NCBI GenBank assembly: GCA_016192345.1
Contig: JACPUH010000090.1
Location: forward strand, 1-64,000
Length of the DNA: 64,000 bases
Direction: 5' to 3'
DNA from: Ignavibacteriales bacterium
GTDB lineage: Bacteria > Bacteroidota > Ignavibacteria > UBA10030
A program made the position numbers and the translations under genes. The first letter of the stretch is position 1. Each line of letters starts with the position of its first letter. Of this stretch, positions 60,449-64,000 are shown piece by piece. The notes beneath the pieces are model-generated. The model was not told the origin of the DNA and made no database searches. It saw only the letters and a list, made by a program, of their open reading frames with translations.

Positions 60449-60826
60449 ATGAAATCCATCGTTCTCATCGAAGACAACAGGGACAATCGTCTCCTGGTGC
60501 GGGCACTTCTCAGTGAATCCTATATGCTGAAGGAGTACGAAACGGGATTCGAGGCGCTTGAAGGCTTGAAATCCATGATCCCCGACCTGATCCTGCTTGA
60601 TATTTCTCTCCCCGGTATGGACGGCGTGGAAGTGCTCACCCGGCTGCGTTCGGACGACCGGTTGCGCTCCATCCCGGTCATCGCCCTCACGGCTCATGCC
60701 ATGAGCGGAGACCGCGAACGATATCTTCAGGCCGGTTTTAATGACTATGTTGCCAAACCGATTGTCGATGAAGAGGTCCTCCTTCATGCGATTGCGCGGG
60801 CGATACACCCACCGTTGGAACCATAA
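60449..60826 (+). CDS. Single-domain response regulator (CheY-like)
   Basis: A 125-residue receiver domain with nothing attached: acidic pair in VLIEDN, phospho-acceptor D51 in [13 protein letters not shown], threonine in ALTAHAMSG and lysine in VAKPIVDEE. The ALTAHAM pattern is typical of receivers that pair with hybrid sensor kinases. It stops 20 bases before the sensor kinase gene on the same strand, so the two are probably one transcription unit and the receiver its partner. The start at 60449 avoids an upstream frame with no ribosome site. Confidence 0.88.
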   Translation: MKSIVLIEDNRDNRLLVRALLSESYMLKEYETGFEALEGLKSMIPDLILLDISLPGMDGVEVLTRLRSDDRLRSIPVIALTAHAMSGDRERYLQAGFNDYVAKPIVDEEVLLHAIARAIHPPLEP

Positions 60827-60845
60827 CAGCAGCCTTTTGACCTTC

Positions 60846-63800
60846 ATGGCAGTCCCATTCAAACATCCCATGCCTTGGAACGTTGCATCCAGGCTCCTGC
60901 GAGCAGTTTCAGGAGCGATGGTCGTGATTGTTGCCTCCTTGTTGTCCCTGGCATCCTTGCCTGCCCAGACCAACAAAAGCCGTTTGCCCGGAAACCTTGC
61001 ATCGGAGTACATCATCGATCTCTGGGAAACAGATCACGGCTTGCCCCAGAATTCGATCAATGACATAATCCAAACCCGCGATGGATACCTCTGGCTGGCC
61101 ACCTATGACGGCTTGGTTCGGTTCAACGGTGTAGACTTCACCGTCTTTACCATGGCGAACGTTCCGCAACTGAAGAGCAACCGAATGGTCTCGTTGTTTG
61201 AAGACTCCCGCGGGTCATTGTGGGTTGGAACCGAACAGGGCGGACTGGTGCGATTGCTTGACGGGACGTTTACGACGTATTCTTCAGAAGCGGGGCTTGA
61301 GAGCGATATCGTACTTTCCATCGCGGAGATGCCGGAGGGAACATTATGGATTGGAACAAGCGGTGCCGGATTATACAGGATGCGGAATGAACGTTTTACC
61401 AAAGTGTTTACAGCCAAGGGGGAATGGCTGAGCGGCGTGGTGGGGGCGCTGTTAGTGGACTCTCACGGAAGGTTTTGGATTGGCACCGGCAACGGGCTGC
61501 ACGTCATGAACAACGGTGTGATCGAGCGTGTGCCGGAGACCGGGTCTTATAACATCAGCACCCTGCTCGAGGATGGGAGTGGGAACATCTGGGCCGGTTC
61601 CGGTTTTGGAGTATTCCGTTTTGAAAAGGGAGTATGGACCCGATTTATGGAACGGGACGGATTGAAAGATATCCGCACGACATCGCTCCTCCTTGACCGT
61701 GAAGGAACACTCTGGCTTGGGACCATGAGCGGAGTGAGCCGCTATCGGGGAGGCCGCTGGTCCTCGGATGGATTGTCAGAGAACTATTCCTCGATCCATG
61801 TCGAGGCGATGTATCAGGATCGGGAGAACAACCTGTGGATCGGAACGAACAGCAATGGCCTCGCAAGACTCAAGAAACGCGTTATACAGGTGTACACACG
61901 AGAGGAAGGACTTTCCCACGATGTGATCCTAGCCGTTTTTCAGGACCGGGCCGGCACCATGTGGATTGGCACCAATTGCGGTGGGTTAAACCGGTTCAGG
62001 GACGGGGAATTTACGAACATGTCGGCTCGATACCAGATTGCTGATGATTGCATCTGGTCCATCTGGGAGGATCGTCAGGGGAGACTCTGGACGGGGTCGT
62101 GGGGGGGAGGGTTGTACACCTATTCCGGCAACAAGCATGTGCGGTATACCGAGGCAAACGGGCTTTCGAACAATATTGTCCTTGCCATGTACGATGACCG
62201 CGCGGGAAACTTCTGGGCCGGCACACGAAGCGGTTTGAACCGCATCCGGGGCGATTCGATTACCATCTACCGAACCGGAGACGGTATCGCCCATGACGAC
62301 ATACGCGTGCTGGCCGAAGATTCAGCGGGGGCTCTCTGGATCGGCACATTCGGCGGCTTGACGCGCTACTCCGGAGGAACGTTCACCTCCTTCACCACCG
62401 ACGACGGCCTTTCGAACAACTATGTCCGCGCTATTTACCCGGATCGGGACGGAGTTCTCTGGATCGGCACCTACGGAGGAGGGTTGAACAGATTCAAGGA
62501 TGGGAAGTTCACACGCTATACCACGGCCGATGGTTTGTTCGATAACGGGGTGTTTCACATTCTTGAGGACAACCATGGGAATTTCTGGATGAGCAGCAAC
62601 AAGGGGATCTTCCGGGTGAAGAAACAGGAACTCGAGGAGTTTGCCGCGGGCACACGCACGCACATTTCGTCTGTTGCATATGGCAAGGAAGACGGGATGA
62701 AGAACAGGGAGTGCAACGGGGGGTTTCAGCCGGCAGGGTGGAAAACGACGGACGGGAGGCTCTGGTTCCCCACCATCAGGGGTCTCGTCGTCATTGATCC
62801 GGATAAGATCAACACGAATGCGTTGCCCCCCCCGGTCGTCATAGAACGGTTTATCGCCGACAGCGGCGCGGTCTCCCTGCAGGAACCGGTGGTGCTTCCC
62901 GGAGAAACGGAACGTTTGGAATTCCATTATGCCGGTCTGAGCTTTTCGGCCCCGCAACGCGTAGTGTTCCGTTACAAGCTGGAAGGATTTGACCAGGGGT
63001 GGATCGAAGCGGGAAACAGGCGGACGGCGTACTACACCAACATTCCACCCGGATCGTACACGTTCCGTGTCGCGGCGGCGAATGAGGACGGCATCTGGAA
63101 TGACGACGGTGCGTCATGGTCTTTCGAGGTCCAATCCTTTTTCTACCAAAAGGGGTGGTTTTATGCGGTGTGCGCATTGAGTGTGATCGGTCTCGCGGTC
63201 GGCTTTTATTTTCTGCGCGTCCGGCGCCTGGTGCATTTGAACCTTGAGCTAGAGGATCGCGTGTCATTCAGAACTGAAGAAGTGGTGCAGCAAAAAAATC
63301 AGCTCGCCCGGGTGAATGTCGAACTCAGTACCCTCCTTGTCCAGCTTGAGGAAAAATCCAGACAACTCCAGCTTTCCAAGGTTCGCGCGGAGGAGGCGAA
63401 CAATGCCAAAAGCCAGTTTCTTGCCATCGTCAGCCATGAATTGCGCACCCCGCTGAATTCCGTTATCGGGTTTGCCAACATTTTGTTCAAGAGAAAACGG
63501 GGAAAGCTGGATGAGGAGGACCTTCTTTACGTCGAGCGGATTCTGGAAAACGGCAAACACCTCTTGACCCTCATCGACGGCGTGCTCGACCTTTCGAAGA
63601 TTGAAGCCGGGAGAGGCGATGTCATCATCGAGCGGGTCTCGCTCACGCACCTCATCCAAGACACCATCGACCAACTCGAGGGAAGGTTGTTGGAAAAGGA
63701 AGTGAGCTTGGAACGGGATCTCCCCGGGGGGGAGATTTATTTTGAAACCGATGGAGGCAAACTCAAACAAATCCTCATCAACTTGATCGGGAATGCCATC

Positions 63801-64000
63801 AAGTTTACAGACCGCGGAATCATCTGTGTCCGCCTCATCATCGATCCCTCCAGCCGGAAACCGCAACGTATCGACGTGATCGATTCCGGTATCGGCATCC
63901 CTCCCGACCGTCGGGAGGCTATTTTTGAACCGTTCAGACAGGCTGATAGCAGCACCACCCGTCGGTTCGGCGGTACGGGGTTGGGGTTGACCATCTCGAA
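60846..64000 (+). CDS. Two-component propeller sensor histidine kinase, 3' end outside window
   Basis: At least 1051 residues; the frame stays open to the right edge. An N-terminal signal/anchor (about residues 25-40, [16 protein letters not shown]) is followed by roughly a dozen Reg_prop beta-propeller repeats, each with a GxLWIGT-type turn ([30 protein letters not shown]). A Y_Y_Y domain ([12 protein letters not shown]) comes next, then one membrane helix near residue 770. The cytoplasmic part has a coiled coil, the H box at H864 in [10 protein letters not shown] box [17 protein letters not shown], the F box EPFRQ and [10 protein letters not shown]. This is the periplasmic-sensing hybrid-kinase layout common in Bacteroidota; a receiver may follow beyond the edge. 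Confidence 0.93.
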   Translation, partial: MAVPFKHPMPWNVASRLLRAVSGAMVVIVASLLSLASLPAQTNKSRLPGNLASEYIIDLWETDHGLPQNSINDIIQTRDGYLWLATYDGLVRFNGVDFTVFTMANVPQLKSNRMVSLFEDSRGSLWVGTEQGGLVRLLDGTFTTYSSEAGLESDIVLSIAEMPEGTLWIGTSGAGLYRMRNERFTKVFTAKGEWLSGVVGALLVDSHGRFWIGTGNGLHVMNNGVIERVPETGSYNISTLLEDGSGNIWAGSGFGVFRFEKGVWTRFMERDGLKDIRTTSLLLDREGTLWLGTMSGVSRYRGGRWSSDGLSENYSSIHVEAMYQDRENNLWIGTNSNGLARLKKRVIQVYTREEGLSHDVILAVFQDRAGTMWIGTNCGGLNRFRDGEFTNMSARYQIADDCIWSIWEDRQGRLWTGSWGGGLYTYSGNKHVRYTEANGLSNNIVLAMYDDRAGNFWAGTRSGLNRIRGDSITIYRTGDGIAHDDIRVLAEDSAGALWIGTFGGLTRYSGGTFTSFTTDDGLSNNYVRAIYPDRDGVLWIGTYGGGLNRFKDGKFTRYTTADGLFDNGVFHILEDNHGNFWMSSNKGIFRVKKQELEEFAAGTRTHISSVAYGKEDGMKNRECNGGFQPAGWKTTDGRLWFPTIRGLVVIDPDKINTNALPPPVVIERFIADSGAVSLQEPVVLPGETERLEFHYAGLSFSAPQRVVFRYKLEGFDQGWIEAGNRRTAYYTNIPPGSYTFRVAAANEDGIWNDDGASWSFEVQSFFYQKGWFYAVCALSVIGLAVGFYFLRVRRLVHLNLELEDRVSFRTEEVVQQKNQLARVNVELSTLLVQLEEKSRQLQLSKVRAEEANNAKSQFLAIVSHELRTPLNSVIGFANILFKRKRGKLDEEDLLYVERILENGKHLLTLIDGVLDLSKIEAGRGDVIIERVSLTHLIQDTIDQLEGRLLEKEVSLERDLPGGEIYFETDGGKLKQILINLIGNAIKFTDRGIICVRLIIDPSSRKPQRIDVIDSGIGIPPDRREAIFEPFRQADSSTTRRFGGTGLGLTIS

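Overview
The window looks like a chromosomal segment of a free-living, respiring bacterium of the Bacteroidota/Chlorobi side of the tree, most like an Ignavibacteria or Kapabacteria-type lineage. This is inference from gene content: an Hc1-type histone H1-like protein, a TonB-family protein, an alternative complex III (ACIII) operon, a four-helix-bundle S23 gene and a RAYT transposase. Many genes have real Shine-Dalgarno sites (AAGGAGG type) and several promoters read as TTGACx-N17-TATATT. Both argue against a classical Bacteroidia genome. There is no phage, plasmid or CRISPR signal, and GC is moderately high throughout.

Layout. 1-10.7 kb: a 5'-truncated deoxyhypusine synthase-like gene, a histone-like gene, a secreted GH20 hexosaminidase, a TonB-like protein, an NhaC-type antiporter, a small membrane protein, a large SF1-helicase-like ATPase and a VTT-domain protein. 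10.8-28.3 kb: a respiratory supercluster. It starts with a CNNM/CorC exporter, then holds TauE/SafE, CcoS, CcoN, CcoO, a lipoprotein, a monoheme CcoP-like protein, ACIII (ActA, ActB, ActC, ActD, ActE, ActF) and the CcoI copper ATPase. Electrons would pass from quinol through ACIII and its cytochromes to the cbb3 oxidase, with CcoS, CcoI and possibly the TauE-like protein serving oxidase assembly. S23 genes, remnants and GCAACGGGG repeats have invaded the ACIII part.

28.7-37.5 kb: an accessory-looking run with a membrane alpha/beta hydrolase, a small membrane protein, a thermonuclease-fold protein, two secreted proteins of unknown function, a glycerophosphodiesterase, a RAYT transposase carrying a REP-like palindrome inside its own reading frame, and an orphan restriction-endonuclease-like protein. 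37.5-45.7 kb: a Tat-exported metallophosphoesterase, a cyclase-family lipoprotein, a nitroreductase, Mfd and a Spy/CpxP-like lipoprotein. 45.7-52.5 kb: a minus-strand operon running rsmA, mgtE, PAP2, a small conserved protein, LysE-family exporter and a membrane-anchored PP2C/SpoIIE phosphatase.

52.7-64 kb: a dolichyl-phosphate-mannose-synthase-like glycosyltransferase, YebC, TypA/BipA, an aminotransferase, a tRNA-Val(UAC) locus full of palindromes and tRNA fragments, two response regulators, and a propeller-type sensor histidine kinase that runs off the right edge. The most unusual parts are the tRNA-Val repeat locus, the S23 cassette inside the ACIII operon, the RAYT/REP arrangement, a dispersed hairpin family (three copies) and a lipoprotein gene that seems to start with ATT.
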